This document shows positions 10,957 through 21,396 of a stretch of 64,000 nucleotides of DNA, one piece after another. The stretch comes from Parietichytrium sp. I65-24A (Eukaryota; Sar; Bigyra; Thraustochytrida; Thraustochytriidae). The position numbers were made by a program, and so were the translations under genes. Every line of letters starts with the position of its first letter. Within the stretch, counting starts at the first letter, position 1. The DNA is taken from NCBI GenBank assembly GCA_012862575.1, contig BLSF01000052.1, forward strand, positions 1-64,000, written 5' to 3'. The notes beneath the pieces are model-generated. The model worked only from the letters and a program-made list of their open reading frames with translations. It was not told where the DNA came from and made no database searches.

Positions 10957-13900
10957 CGTCCAGACGTCCAGACGAGTCGGGCCACCCGCCCGCCCGCCGG
11001 GGTCAATTCAGTACCTTTGGACCTTGACGGCCAACCCAATGAATGTCCCCCAACGCTCCCGATCTCACACTTTCTTCCTTCGAACAAGCCTCCAACCTCG
11101 CAGATTCTGCGCCTTCCACACTGACAGTCGCAAAACTAATTGCCACTTTCGCCACTTTTGCCACTCTTCCCAGCAATCAAAATGTGCTTCCACCTTCGTT
11201 CATATTTATATATTTATGTATTGTATAAACTATATAAACAACGCTCCCCACGTGGCTCAGCTCGCTCTTTCTTCTCTCTCTCTCTTTCTCTCTCTCATTT
11301 TCTCTCTTTTTTTCTCTTTGGAACGTCTGCCGACGTAAGTATTGAGTGTTTAGAGTTTGTGGTATCAAGGCGCTATGAGTGATGGGTACTAGCATGTAGC
11401 GCTGAAATATTTGGGTTCTGGTTGCTGGGAGTTCTCTCTCACACTGTCAATCGAACCAAGTTGTTGGAATTTGGAATTTTTTGGCTTGAGGGTACTGCTA
11501 GAATAGGAATATACTAGTTGAATTTGGGAGGGTGAGAATTATGGTTCTGAGCTGAACGGGTGTGATGTTCCAAGCTTCGGGCCTTCTTTTTTCGTAAGTT
11601 GGGTTCTTAGCCAGAACCGGGATGCGCTAGTGTAGTCTCTCTTAAGCTGCACCAGTTCCTAGCACTACCTATATCACTAAAATGCCAACTAATATGCCAT
11701 GCGACTTACCGGATGTTTAGGGGTAGGATTGAGTGCTAGAGATGGTTGAAGCTCGCCAAATACTGGCGAACTATTGATCTCTCATCTCTAGTAGAGAGAG
11801 GCTAGCGTGATGTATATTTCGTAAAATCTGATTCATGAGGCATTGTTTTAAATATGATCTCGTTTGAATCGTCCGGTAAACTAAATTTTTACGGGTAGAA
11901 CTTGCTTCAAGCACTCCGAAAACGTGCTCGAAATGAACTATATTAAAGTGGTCATTACGCTTTGCATGTTTGCAGTTTGGCAGCATCCAGGTGGTCTTAA
12001 CATGTACATTATTACTTGCTTAACTTTAACCACTGAGAGTGCCGAACTGTCCTAAACAGCTAGCGAAAAGTCTCCAACACAACTCAACTCACAGCTGTAT
12101 CGTTTGCGACGAAAATGGGCCCGTTCTTTTCGAAGGGACCACACAATGCCGCGGGAAAGAGAGCAACGAGAAAGTAAAGTTGTACTCTGCTCTGCTCTTC
12201 TGGATAGCCAGCGGCGCGCGTTCCGAAGAGATCTTTTGAAATCTTTTGGAATGTTGCATCGGAACACTGAACTTGAAAGTTGAACCAGATATATTTTACA
12301 GTCAGGAAGCTGTATAAATGTTGAAAAAGAAAAGGTTTCGAGCCACCGTCGAATCCATCAAAAGCCCTTCATCACCCCGCTTAAAACAAAATGTAAAGGG
12401 CTTTTGGCATGAAAAGACCTTTGCGATCGAGGGATTGGTCATGTTGGCGGATTCAGCCAATCAGCAAATGAGAAGAGCAGCTCGAAAGCGCAGCCTTGCG
12501 TTGGTCCGGGTCCGGGTCCGGGTCCGCTTCTGTTGCTGCTTGGACCCAGAGCCTAAAAGCGAGGAGGGTGGTCCTTGGGAAAATGGCACAGCGCTAAAAA
12601 CTCTGCGCTGGATCAACCAAACCAAGGTTCAATATTGATGCAGGCCAGATCCGTGGGCCAGCGTGGACCATGTCCGCGAGAATGAAATGTCCAGTTCTGT
12701 TCTCTATCAATCCCGTTTTCGGAAGACTGAGTCGGTAAGCGGTCATGCGTTCAATCTATCCTTCCATCTCAAGGCTGTCACGGTCAAATCTTCAAGGAGT
12801 TCCAGCGCGAGCATCTTGCAAGTCGTTCCTCTTCACACCAAAGCACAGAGTTGGTGGGCAGAGAAGTTCTCCGCCGGAGAGAGACATGCCAACGGCCGCA
12901 AAGCGTTCAACGTGCTACGAATGTGCAAACGGGGCGATCTGGATTGCTGAAAATGGCGGTCCTCAACAGCGCAAGCAAGCAAGTAAGCTAGTCAGCAAGC
13001 AAGCAACCTGGGCCGGGCGGGTGGGTTTTCGACTTGAAGCCATCGCCGCTAGATGTCTACATGCAGCTCGGCGAGTACAGCGAAGAGGGCGAAGGGCACA
13101 AACTTTGGCGAGGTACTCAGTACCGGTACCCAGTTACTTACTCGCAGTCAGTCTGTGCACACATACACAATGAGAACGGCGTTCACTGCGTTCACTGCTG
13201 GTCACTGCTGGTCACATCGCGAAATGCCTTGTGCGCCACAAGCCACAAGAGCCCAACAGCCACTCGGCTCTTCCACCACAATCTCCACAATCTCCACATA
13301 TCTCTACGCATCGCACTGCCCAAACCTACGGCAAAGGAAAGACAGTGAGAACAAGGATGACGAAAATGAGAAAGAAGATGAAAGGGGTGTGCGCCATGTT
13401 CCGCATCTATTGTACTTGCTGGTTGCTGCTTACTGACTTCCAGCGCCATCATGTGTCACAAGTGTGGACCAGCGCAGCGCTGTCAGGAGAGAGATCCATC
13501 GATAAGTTAGTTTACAATGTTTACAACTTTATGGTCATGAAATGTCATGAAGTGCTTGACTTGCAGTTCGTTGAACTAGAACTCGGAGGCTCCCTCTCTC
13601 TTCTCTTCTTCTCTTCCTCTCTGTGTACTGACAGCGAGTATTGTGCTATGCTTGCAGTGTCAAGTGTCAGTGTCAGTGTACAAAGTACACTCCGCGAACT
13701 GGAAAGCAATCGGCTCAGCTGGCGAGCTGGCTAAACGTACTGCTCGAAGACGTATTATGCTGAATGCTCAAAGAGCTCAAAGCCTCTGAGCTGACGGAAC
13801 TGGAACTGGTTAACTTCATCTTTATCTTTTTGCTTGCTTGCTGGCTTGCCGTCCATCGTCGTGGACGCTGTACTCAGAGCGGAAGCCCGGAAGTTTAGTC

Positions 13901-14167
13901 ACTGAAAGCTTGTTTGCGTTTACGTTTGTTATTGCAGCTGAGGGGCAAGAGCCAGCCAGCGAGCCGGTCAGTCAGCCAGTCAGTCAGCCAGTCGCGGGGG
14001 CTTAGTGCTGGGCTCTGGAGCACTGGCCTGCGGAGCTTGGAAGGGAGGCTGCGGCCACGCAACGATTCTGCTGCTTGGGCAGACACCTTTCGACCTCAAA
14101 CAGCAGCAGGGGCAAGAGCAAGGGCAAGGGCAAGGCGAGCAGCAAGTAACGTCGTGAGAGAAGAAGA
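10957..14167. other. Divergent intergenic region, 3.2 kb
   Basis: This is the shared upstream region of the ABCA gene (-) and the unknown gene at 14168 (+). It contains an AT-rich TATA-like patch (11204-11240), a CT-rich microsatellite (11265-11322), GTCCGG tandem repeats (12508-12530), AAGC repeats (12970-13010) and CAGT/CAGC repeats (13966-13994). Many short frames exist, but all are low-complexity and overlap on both strands. I see no gene I would defend. Confidence 0.5.
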
Positions 14168-15041
14168 ATGGCAGTCGTGGCAAGCACCGGCGAGAGCAAG
14201 TTTAAGGCCATCTTGGCCTCGGAGGCGGACAAGCACAGACTTGCAAGCCGGTTTGCGGATAAACAAGTGGTGAACGTGATCAATCTCGCTGGCAAGGTTC
14301 GGCTTACCACTAACGTGACTACTCTTGCATTTTCGGAGAAGTTTTGCTATCCAGAGGAGAGCAAATGGTACAAGAACGCGGGGTCGTTCGAATTTCTGGG
14401 TAAGTTTGTCACGGCACTTTTTATCGAGAAAAGGTCAGCTTTCTCTCAGAATCATATGTTTCGGTAACTGACCCGCCATTGCGATCGCAAAAGACTCTGG
14501 GTCGGCTCTCGCTCCAAATCTGTGGGGTTGCTTCAGATCAAAGTATGCGACCACGACTTATCAGAGCGGCCAAGACTTTCTTGTGGTCTGCGAAACTGGG
14601 CTCATTGTGGTTCGCGGAGCAGAGAGTGAAGAAGAGATCACTTGGGAGAATCTAAAGGATATCATGAACAGCCAAAAGCAGATCTCCATTATCGCAGTCA
14701 CTGGGGAAGAAGTGGAGCAAGGAAAACCTCGTCCGGCAATTTCCAAACATTTCAGCTGCGGCAGCGAGGGAAACAACAAACTCTTGGGGGCGGTCTTGAT
14801 ACACATGAAAAAGAAGAATCTTGCTTCGCACGGGCTCAAACCGCTTATTACGAGGCTCTACACCAAACCAGGATTGAGTAGTAAGTATTTCGTTTGTCGT
14901 GACTTGATTGTGAAGGTAGAAATAAATAGTGAACCACGAGACTAACTCTTGCGCCTGCCAACGCCTCGCTCGCACGTCACAGAGTGGTATGGGTCATTCC
15001 CTGAAGATGACAAAGATAAACCAAAAACAAATCTTCGTTAA
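14168..15041 (+). CDS. Unknown conserved-looking protein, three exons
   Basis: Exons are 14168-14399, 14494-14880 and 14983-15041, giving 225 residues. Both introns (94 and 102 nt) have GTAAGT donors and an upstream TAAC (ggTAACtg, acTAACtc), and both joins keep the frame. The protein starts MAVVASTGESKFKAILASEA and ends in a charged tail (FPEDDKDKPKTNLR). The middle (VVCETGLIVVRGAESEEEIT) looks like beta strands. No membrane segment or signal peptide is apparent. I do not recognise the family and assign no function. The consistent splice signals make a real gene likely. It converges on the cyclin gene. Confidence 0.7.
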
Positions 15042-15357
15042 TCTCCAGCGCAAGAAGGTGTGCTTACGCTCACTTTAAATAAAGAAACAAGAAAATTTTT
15101 TAATGACCAGTGCTCATCGAATTATCCCCACACACAACCGCTCGTTGTCTTCGTCATTGGATTCCGTGAGCTCAAGCGACGGTCGCAAACGGTGAGGGCA
15201 GTACAAACCGGGGCAAACTTGTAAGGTGGGAGAAAAAGTACATCAAAATAGTTGTTTGTTGAATGAGGAACAAAAGTCGGTACCTATCACAGGTCAGATC
15301 GTTGTCAAATGTCAAAAGAGTATGTGCAAGAGCCGCCAGGGCAGCAAGCAAGCAGAG
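15042..15357. other. Convergent intergenic region
   Basis: This 316-nt stretch lies between the 3' ends of the unknown gene and the cyclin gene. AATAAA at about 15079-15084 (within 'ttaaataaagaaac') could be a poly(A) signal for the upstream gene. Nothing else is seen. Confidence 0.4.
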
Positions 15358-16806
15358 TCAAAAGTAGACCGTCTTTCCGCCAATCACGGGTAAGTCAGTT
15401 CCAGAGTAAGGTTTAACGCGGGTGGAGACATGCTCATAGCTAGAGATGGAGTATTTCGTGTGCACAGCTCGGCGTTCGCTGCGGCCCTTGCAGCTATTTT
15501 GGTGCAAGGTATGTATCCTGCGAATGATGTGAGCGAGGTATTCTCCGTCAAAGCCAGTGTAGTGGAGCAGCTCCTTTGACCATATCGCGCTGAGCGGCTT
15601 GTCATCGTTCACGATGCGCCTCGCGAGAAAGATGCACGCCGCTGCAACGTGGTCCGGAGGAACGCCGAGCATATCGCAGCTCACCAGACAGAGCTCCGCA
15701 AGGTAGTTGCTAAGGTGTTTCTCAACTACGGTGGAGCATCCGGCCCGCTGAAAACGGCGGAGAAAAGCTTTCGGGGTGGCCATGGTGAGCTGAAAGTCTA
15801 GCTCCTTCAGAACCACCGTTTCCATTTCAAGCATGGCCTCCCTGGTGATGGAACGGTCTGCCATCAGTACGAACTCATCGACGTGTGGGGCATACTGCTC
15901 CTCGTACTTTGCGGCGATCAGTAGGCACACGCACCCCACCAGCTGTAGCTCGGGCCGCGTCACTCTCCGTCTGGAGAGGAACCGGTCAATGTATGCCACG
16001 CTCAAGTAGAGCGTGTCAGAGAAAAACATGTACTCGTCGGACACCTCCACCAGCCAGTCCACAAGAATCTCGCGCATCAGAGGTGTGATGCGGTTCGACT
16101 TACTGCCCTTCGCCTGAGCCCTGACCATGTATTTTGGGTCCACGGGATACTTGAACTGAAGCGAGCGCAGAAACGAGTAAATGTCTTTCACATAGGTGTT
16201 GCAATACAGTGGGTTTCCCGGGTACCGGGTGTCAATGTCCTCAATGTCCGGCCCCATGACTGTGGTGTTGAGTCCCCTGGGGCAGTCCGCGCCTGCTTTT
16301 ACTGCAACCCCTTCGCCGTACCAAGGAGATTCGTTCCTGATGTTCTCGAGCTGATCTTTCCTCCGTTGCTGTTGGTCCTGTGTCTGTACGTAGTCGCTCT
16401 CTACGCGCCTCAGCGAGACTGCCTTCGACTCTGCGACATCTAGTCCGCTGCCGCAGTCTTTGTCTTCGGCTTGGCTGCTAGGCGACTCCCTTGTGCGTTG
16501 TCTGTACTTTGCCGCTTCGGTTTTGCTCATTTTGCCTTTCCCATGTCTGGGGAGCGACAGTGTGTCCAGTCCATGCGTGCTTGCTTCCACGGAAGAAGGC
16601 ATGCGTTCCGACTGGTCCGTGTCGCAGTGTTTCTTTGCGGAGCGAATCCTGCTAGCCTTGACGCTACTGGAGTGGTTGGTCACATCGTGCAATGCCCGGC
16701 GAGGAATCTTGCGCATTTCGGTCGAGGAAGAGCAGCTCAACGGCATGTGCTCTCCAGCCACGCAAGTCACCGCTCGCTTCTTGCAAAGCCTTGCATCTGC
16801 GTCCAT
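15358..16806 (-). CDS. Mitotic cyclin, A-type-like
   Basis: This is a single exon of 482 residues. The start is ATG 16806; the three codons upstream open with GTG and are not used. The N-terminus has a destruction box RRALHDVTN, the APC/C degron of mitotic cyclins. The cyclin box (about residues 240-370) includes MREILVDWLVEVSDEYMFFS, YIDRFLS, LQLVGCVCLLIAAKYEE and the second-fold entry TPKAFLRRFQRAG. These features are closest to plant and animal A-type cyclins; B-type is the alternative. The protein would bind and activate a cyclin-dependent kinase in S/G2/M and be degraded at mitosis. The 230-residue N-terminal region outside the degron is rich in Ser, Arg and Lys, as usual for the family. 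Confidence 0.9.
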   Translation of the reverse strand: MDADARLCKKRAVTCVAGEHMPLSCSSSTEMRKIPRRALHDVTNHSSSVKASRIRSAKKHCDTDQSERMPSSVEASTHGLDTLSLPRHGKGKMSKTEAAKYRQRTRESPSSQAEDKDCGSGLDVAESKAVSLRRVESDYVQTQDQQQRRKDQLENIRNESPWYGEGVAVKAGADCPRGLNTTVMGPDIEDIDTRYPGNPLYCNTYVKDIYSFLRSLQFKYPVDPKYMVRAQAKGSKSNRITPLMREILVDWLVEVSDEYMFFSDTLYLSVAYIDRFLSRRRVTRPELQLVGCVCLLIAAKYEEQYAPHVDEFVLMADRSITREAMLEMETVVLKELDFQLTMATPKAFLRRFQRAGCSTVVEKHLSNYLAELCLVSCDMLGVPPDHVAAACIFLARRIVNDDKPLSAIWSKELLHYTGFDGEYLAHIIRRIHTLHQNSCKGRSERRAVHTKYSISSYEHVSTRVKPYSGTDLPVIGGKTVYF

Positions 16807-19028
16807 TTCACCCACCCTCTCTTATGCGCCAAGATTTCTCCAACTCCAACCCCAAACGACCAATTTCAAACTGCTTGTTCCGATCGATCAACACCTTACG
16901 CAGCGAGCCTGTCTCCTCATAAATTTCGTTTTCGTCCCACTCCGCAAGCCACAACTAATAATATCCACCTGCAATAAATGTCCGTCCAGCTCCTGCGTCT
17001 CTGCGTCTCTCACTGCTGTTCTCGTTCTTGTTCTCGTTTGAGTGCAACTGGAAATGAATCAATGTATGCAAGCAACCTCCTTCTTTCCTTCTTTGCTTCC
17101 GTCGCTTTCTCTCTCTCTCTCTCTCTTGCTCTGCGCGAGTGGCGCTTTTCCGCGCGGCCAATAATTGCCACTTTCTCGCGCGGGACTCGAGGGACTCGTG
17201 CACTGCCCGCGCTCTTAGCAGCTACTACTTGGACGGGTAGGTAAATGCGTTCCGGAGAAAGTGGGGTGTTTTTTCCCCTGCAAGGCCAATAAATGTCGGT
17301 TTCTGGGCTCGCACGGAAGCACGGAAGGGAAGGCAGGCGGAGGGAGAGCTGGAAGAGCAGCGTGGGGCGGAGGTGGAGGAGGGTGAAGCGAATGGCAGAC
17401 GAGCGTGTTCCTCGCGACAGCCCCAGAAAGAACCCGCGGCACTCGTGTGACGATGATGTTGAGATGATGTTGTTGATGATGATCCCAGATGCGCCAACCG
17501 CCCACAGCGTTGGAGATATGAAGATATGAAGATAAGCTTGGCTATCCAGTCTCCAGCCTGAGCCAATCTGCCCGCGACAGCTTGTCGAGCACCTTTCCCG
17601 GGCAGCAGACCGTGACTGCGCTGCGCCGGAAGTGCCTATATTTACTGTGAGTGAGAGAGTGAGAGAGAGTATCTCTTGTCTTTCTTTCTCTGAGGGAAAA
17701 AAAAACAAACTAAAAAAACAAGAAATGAAAAAGGTCACTCCAACAACAACTCCGACACAGGCAAGAACTCCTACCATAAGAGGTAGGTGGCCTAGCGCAC
17801 CACTTTACTACGACTCGGGTAGAGTGTGTTATTGGTTTGGGGTAGAGGGAGGGTAGGGGTGGGTAGGACTCGGTGAGGGAAAATTTCGTGTCTCCCACAT
17901 CTCCCACACATAATAATAGATGAATGAATGAATGAATGAATGGAAAGTGTGGCTGTATCTCTTGTTGATCACCCTCAATCAAATGAAATCAGTTGAAATC
18001 AATTGATTTGAAATCACTAAAGGGGCTTGATTGAAAGAGAGAAACAATGAAAGGATTGATTCGATTGTGTTGTTTGCACATGGCCAGCTAACGATTCAAG
18101 TCCAAAATTCACAGCGCTTGTAAATTTACAAGGAAGGCGTGGGAAAAATGGGGGACGACGACCTAACCCGCGGGATGCCACCCTAACCCAGAGAACAAGA
18201 GAATGCTCGCCGTATTCGCGAGTACGGCACTACGCGCATATTGTAGCATCGTACCCGTGAATCCCGCGAATACGTTTGCGGAACGCTTTCACCCTTTATT
18301 TGTGCTCCACCACACGTGTGCGCTTCATCCTTACCCATCTGATTAATGATTCCTACGCACGTGACCATCTCTCTCTATCCTCTCCTACAGACCAATAGCG
18401 GAACTTTATCCATCGCTAACCTTTTACACTCCCAACTACCCGAAACAACTGCTAGTAACTTCCATATACCATGCATAGTCAAGTAGCCTCTCCTTAACTC
18501 CACCCTATAGCTACGCCCATCCGTAGGAGTCTGCCGGAAACCCTAACGTCCTCTTACCATGGCTTGAAGAAGGACTGGCAGCTAACGAGTACAAATAAGA
18601 GTCAATAGGATCGGGGAATTGTGCGAAGGTTTGTGAGAGTGAAGATGAGTGAAGGTGAATGTGAATGTCAAATAATGTCAATGTGAAAGTGAGACAGTCA
18701 GAGAGAGCGTTCGAAGGAAAGTCGTTCCGAGTTTGGAAAGTTTAGAAGGTTTAGAACGAGCTGACTCAACTCAGCGTGCTGTGCGAGACGGAGTTGCTGC
18801 GAGCGGGACTTGGCGAAGGGACGAGCAGAGCTGCTGCTTGAGTGTCGGTGGCTGGTGGCACTTGCAGTGTCGGCTTTTCGTAGGTCGGACGCCTTTCATT
18901 TGGCTGTGTGGTTTGGAGCTTGTCGAGCTGGAAGCGTTTTCAGATCTGCGAGAGCACTGCGTTGAGCTAAAGCTGCGTCTTGGACGACGAGAGGTTGGCT
19001 GTGGAAAGTAGTGTTTCTTCTTGATACG
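16807..19028. other. Divergent intergenic region, 2.2 kb
   Basis: It lies between the cyclin (-) and ZIP (+) genes. It contains CT-rich runs (17080-17140), an ATGATGTTG repeat (17450-17485), GAATGAAT repeats (17918-17940) and a TTGAAATCA repeat cluster (17985-18015). A 255-residue minus-strand frame (17010-17777) is low-complexity and rejected. Around 18140-18560 the sequence is non-repetitive but has no usable frame. Confidence 0.5.
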
Positions 19029-20408
19029 ATGAAGCGAGCAGTTGTTTGCGCATTTGGCGCGGCGTCGATTGGAGCGTTGGTGGAGCATTGCTCGGCAGCT
19101 ACAGCCGCACAAGTGGCGCTGGAGATGTGGGACGCAGACGCAAACGGAGGTCTGAATGCGACGGAGATTGATGCACTGATCATGAAGCTTACTGGCGGAG
19201 CAGAGGGCGTGTGCGATACTGGCGCAGAAATTCTCGGTAACAGCTCGGAGGCGACCACTGAGCTCGAGATTCAACAGGTGCTCGCCAACGTGTACCCGTG
19301 CACCGTCAAATTAGTCACCGCGGCTTCTATTTCTGTTACGCACGGCGAGGAGACGTACTCTTGCCACGTGGAGGGCGACGAAGAAGAGGAAGAAGAAGAA
19401 GAGGAAGATGAGCATGAGCATGACCACGAACACGAAGATGAGGAATTGCACGTGGTTGCAGGGACTGCAGAACTCCACTGCGAGGCCGTGGAAGAAGAGG
19501 CTGTCGCTCTGGAGATCTCGTTCAAGGTGTGGGCACAGGCCCTCGGAGCGGCATTCATTGCCGGCTTGTGCTCTCTAGTGGGCGTGCTGATGATCTTTTG
19601 CTGGAGTAAAATGTTAGATACTCGGGTGTTGAACGACACAGTTGCCTTCGCAGTTGGTGTCCTACTGTCTGCGGTGTTTGTCCACGTCCTTCCAGAGGCA
19701 GTGGAGAATAACGGCGGCTACAACTGGCAAATTGGCTCTACCTTTTTGGGCGGAATCTTTTCGGCTTTCATGATTGAAATCGCCTCTAGTCTTCTCGGGG
19801 CCAAGCACAGCCACCATCACGATACGCACGACCTCTCGCACTCCATGACCGAAAAGGAGATTGAGCAGATGCGTGAAGAGGGGCTGGTATCCATAGAGGC
19901 CCCGGAGCCCTCCAAAAAGCCGATTGATTACTCGCTGGTGAGCAACATTGTCATTGGGGATGGCTTCCACAACCTGACGGACGGTTTTCTCATCGGAGTG
20001 TCTTTTGCGGCTTGCGAGGAGTCAAGTCTCGGGTGGGTAATCACCGCGGCTATCGTGGCTCATGAGCTGCCGCAGGAGCTCATTGACTTTTTTGTGCTTG
20101 TTCGTGCCGGTCTGTCCCTGAAGATGGCCCTACTTTTTAACTTTTTGAGTTCCATGGCTTGTGTGGTTGGAGTGGTCATCGTGCTTGCCGTGCAGGCGTC
20201 CATCACCGACCAACAAAAGGCTTATTTGCTGTGTTATGGTTCTGGCTTTTTGGCCTACATTGCGCTGTCAGAACTGCTGCCAACTATTGTTGACCAGGAC
20301 TCCCCAAAGCGCAAGTTGCTTCGCTTTGTCTTGGCGATCGTTGGCGCAGTTTTGGTCGGCATGCTCCAGCTCTTTCACCTCCATTGTGAAACTGGACACA
20401 ACCATTAG
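19029..20408 (+). CDS. ZIP-family divalent metal transporter with EF-hand and His/Glu-rich domain
   Basis: This is a single exon of 459 residues. ATG 19029 gives a signal-like start (MKRAVVCAFGAASIGALVEH); the frame upstream lacks an ATG. Residues about 36-47 (DADANGGLNATE) fit a canonical EF-hand loop with acids at positions 1, 3 and 12, Asn at 5 and Gly at 6. An acidic His-containing stretch (EEEEEEEEEDEHEHDHEHED, about 117-140) and a second His cluster between TM3 and TM4 (HSHHHDTHD) are typical ZIP metal-sensing loops. TM4 carries HNLTDG (H314) and TM5 HELPQE (H345), the paired metal-binding motifs. In the LIV-1 subfamily TM5 reads HEXPHE; here the second His is Gln. The likely role is Zn2+ or similar metal import into the cytosol. 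Calcium control through the EF-hand is inference. Confidence 0.92.
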   Translation: MKRAVVCAFGAASIGALVEHCSAATAAQVALEMWDADANGGLNATEIDALIMKLTGGAEGVCDTGAEILGNSSEATTELEIQQVLANVYPCTVKLVTAASISVTHGEETYSCHVEGDEEEEEEEEEDEHEHDHEHEDEELHVVAGTAELHCEAVEEEAVALEISFKVWAQALGAAFIAGLCSLVGVLMIFCWSKMLDTRVLNDTVAFAVGVLLSAVFVHVLPEAVENNGGYNWQIGSTFLGGIFSAFMIEIASSLLGAKHSHHHDTHDLSHSMTEKEIEQMREEGLVSIEAPEPSKKPIDYSLVSNIVIGDGFHNLTDGFLIGVSFAACEESSLGWVITAAIVAHELPQELIDFFVLVRAGLSLKMALLFNFLSSMACVVGVVIVLAVQASITDQQKAYLLCYGSGFLAYIALSELLPTIVDQDSPKRKLLRFVLAIVGAVLVGMLQLFHLHCETGHNH

Positions 20409-21396
20409 TTTCTTAGTTTCCACTCCTCAAGTCACTGCGCGATCAGCGAGCGCAAGATATTCGCATTTCCCAAGCGTGCATGTATTGTTTCCCTTTTGTT
20501 GATCTGTTAATTGATACTGATTTCGAGAACCTGAAATGAAATAATAGCCCGTCCAATACCAGCAAAACTAAAACTAAATCATCGTACGAAAGTTTATGTC
20601 CTCCTGCACCCATTGGCCGAATCGAATTGTGCAAATAAACAGTCGACAACCTCGTCTTTGCATTCTCAACTGTACATCCAAGCCGCAGCCAACTTGAACA
20701 ACATCGTCTTCGCTTCGCGAACCATCTCTTCCTTCCAAAGTCCCTCGTCGCCATACAGGAACAATCCCAGAAAAATATCGCGCCGCCACCACCGCCACCC
20801 TCTCTGCGTCACCTTGATCCCTACGTGACGCGAACCGTCTCATTGCGCACGTCTAATTCCGCGCGTCTGCCGTAACGCAGAGTCCCATGTCACGTGTATC
20901 TCGCCCTCGACATCAGAACGTGGATGAGATTGAATTGATTGAATGTGAATGAGTCAATGGAGAGTAAAGCTTTGACTGATAAAGAGATCGAAGACACTGT
21001 GGAGCGCCGTCGCAATAGACACAAGAGACACAAGGGACACAATAGACGCAAGAGCATTTGATTGAAAGAGCGGAGAACGCGTTCGTTTGTTCGCTGCTTC
21101 ATCGGCGTGCTGGGCGTCGGAGAGATCTCTTGCTCCAGAGCACGCTCAAGTGGTGGGTGGACATTGTGTACCAAGTTTACCAAGTGAACCAAAAGTATAA
21201 GGTGAAATTTGCTGCTTTAGCAAGGCTGCCAGCCGCTCGCGAAAGAGGGAAATCGTTTGGTTGCTGTGCGGTACGCTCCGCAAGGTCGCGGTTCACGGTC
21301 GTGTTCATTGGCAGTGGAGTTGAGTGTTGAGTGTTTGGGTGTCTCTTTTGTTGTTCTAATTAGAAGGATTTTGAGACTCGAATTGGGGAAGGCAAG
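20409..21396. other. Intergenic region upstream of eIF2B epsilon
   Basis: Both neighbours point right. Short frames on both strands are not supported. The stretch 21010-21060 has AAGAGACACAAG-type repeats. No RNA gene is recognised. Confidence 0.5.

Noticed and set aside
12318-12638. 106-codon plus-strand frame
   Set aside because: It contains GTCCGG repeat-encoded RVRVRV and shows no family resemblance or splice context.
13231-13734. 167-codon plus-strand frame
   Set aside because: It is low-complexity Ser/Leu sequence over short repeats, with competing frames on both strands.
17010-17777. 255-codon minus-strand frame upstream of the cyclin
   Set aside because: It is driven by CT-rich and GAGA-type simple repeats and has no domain.
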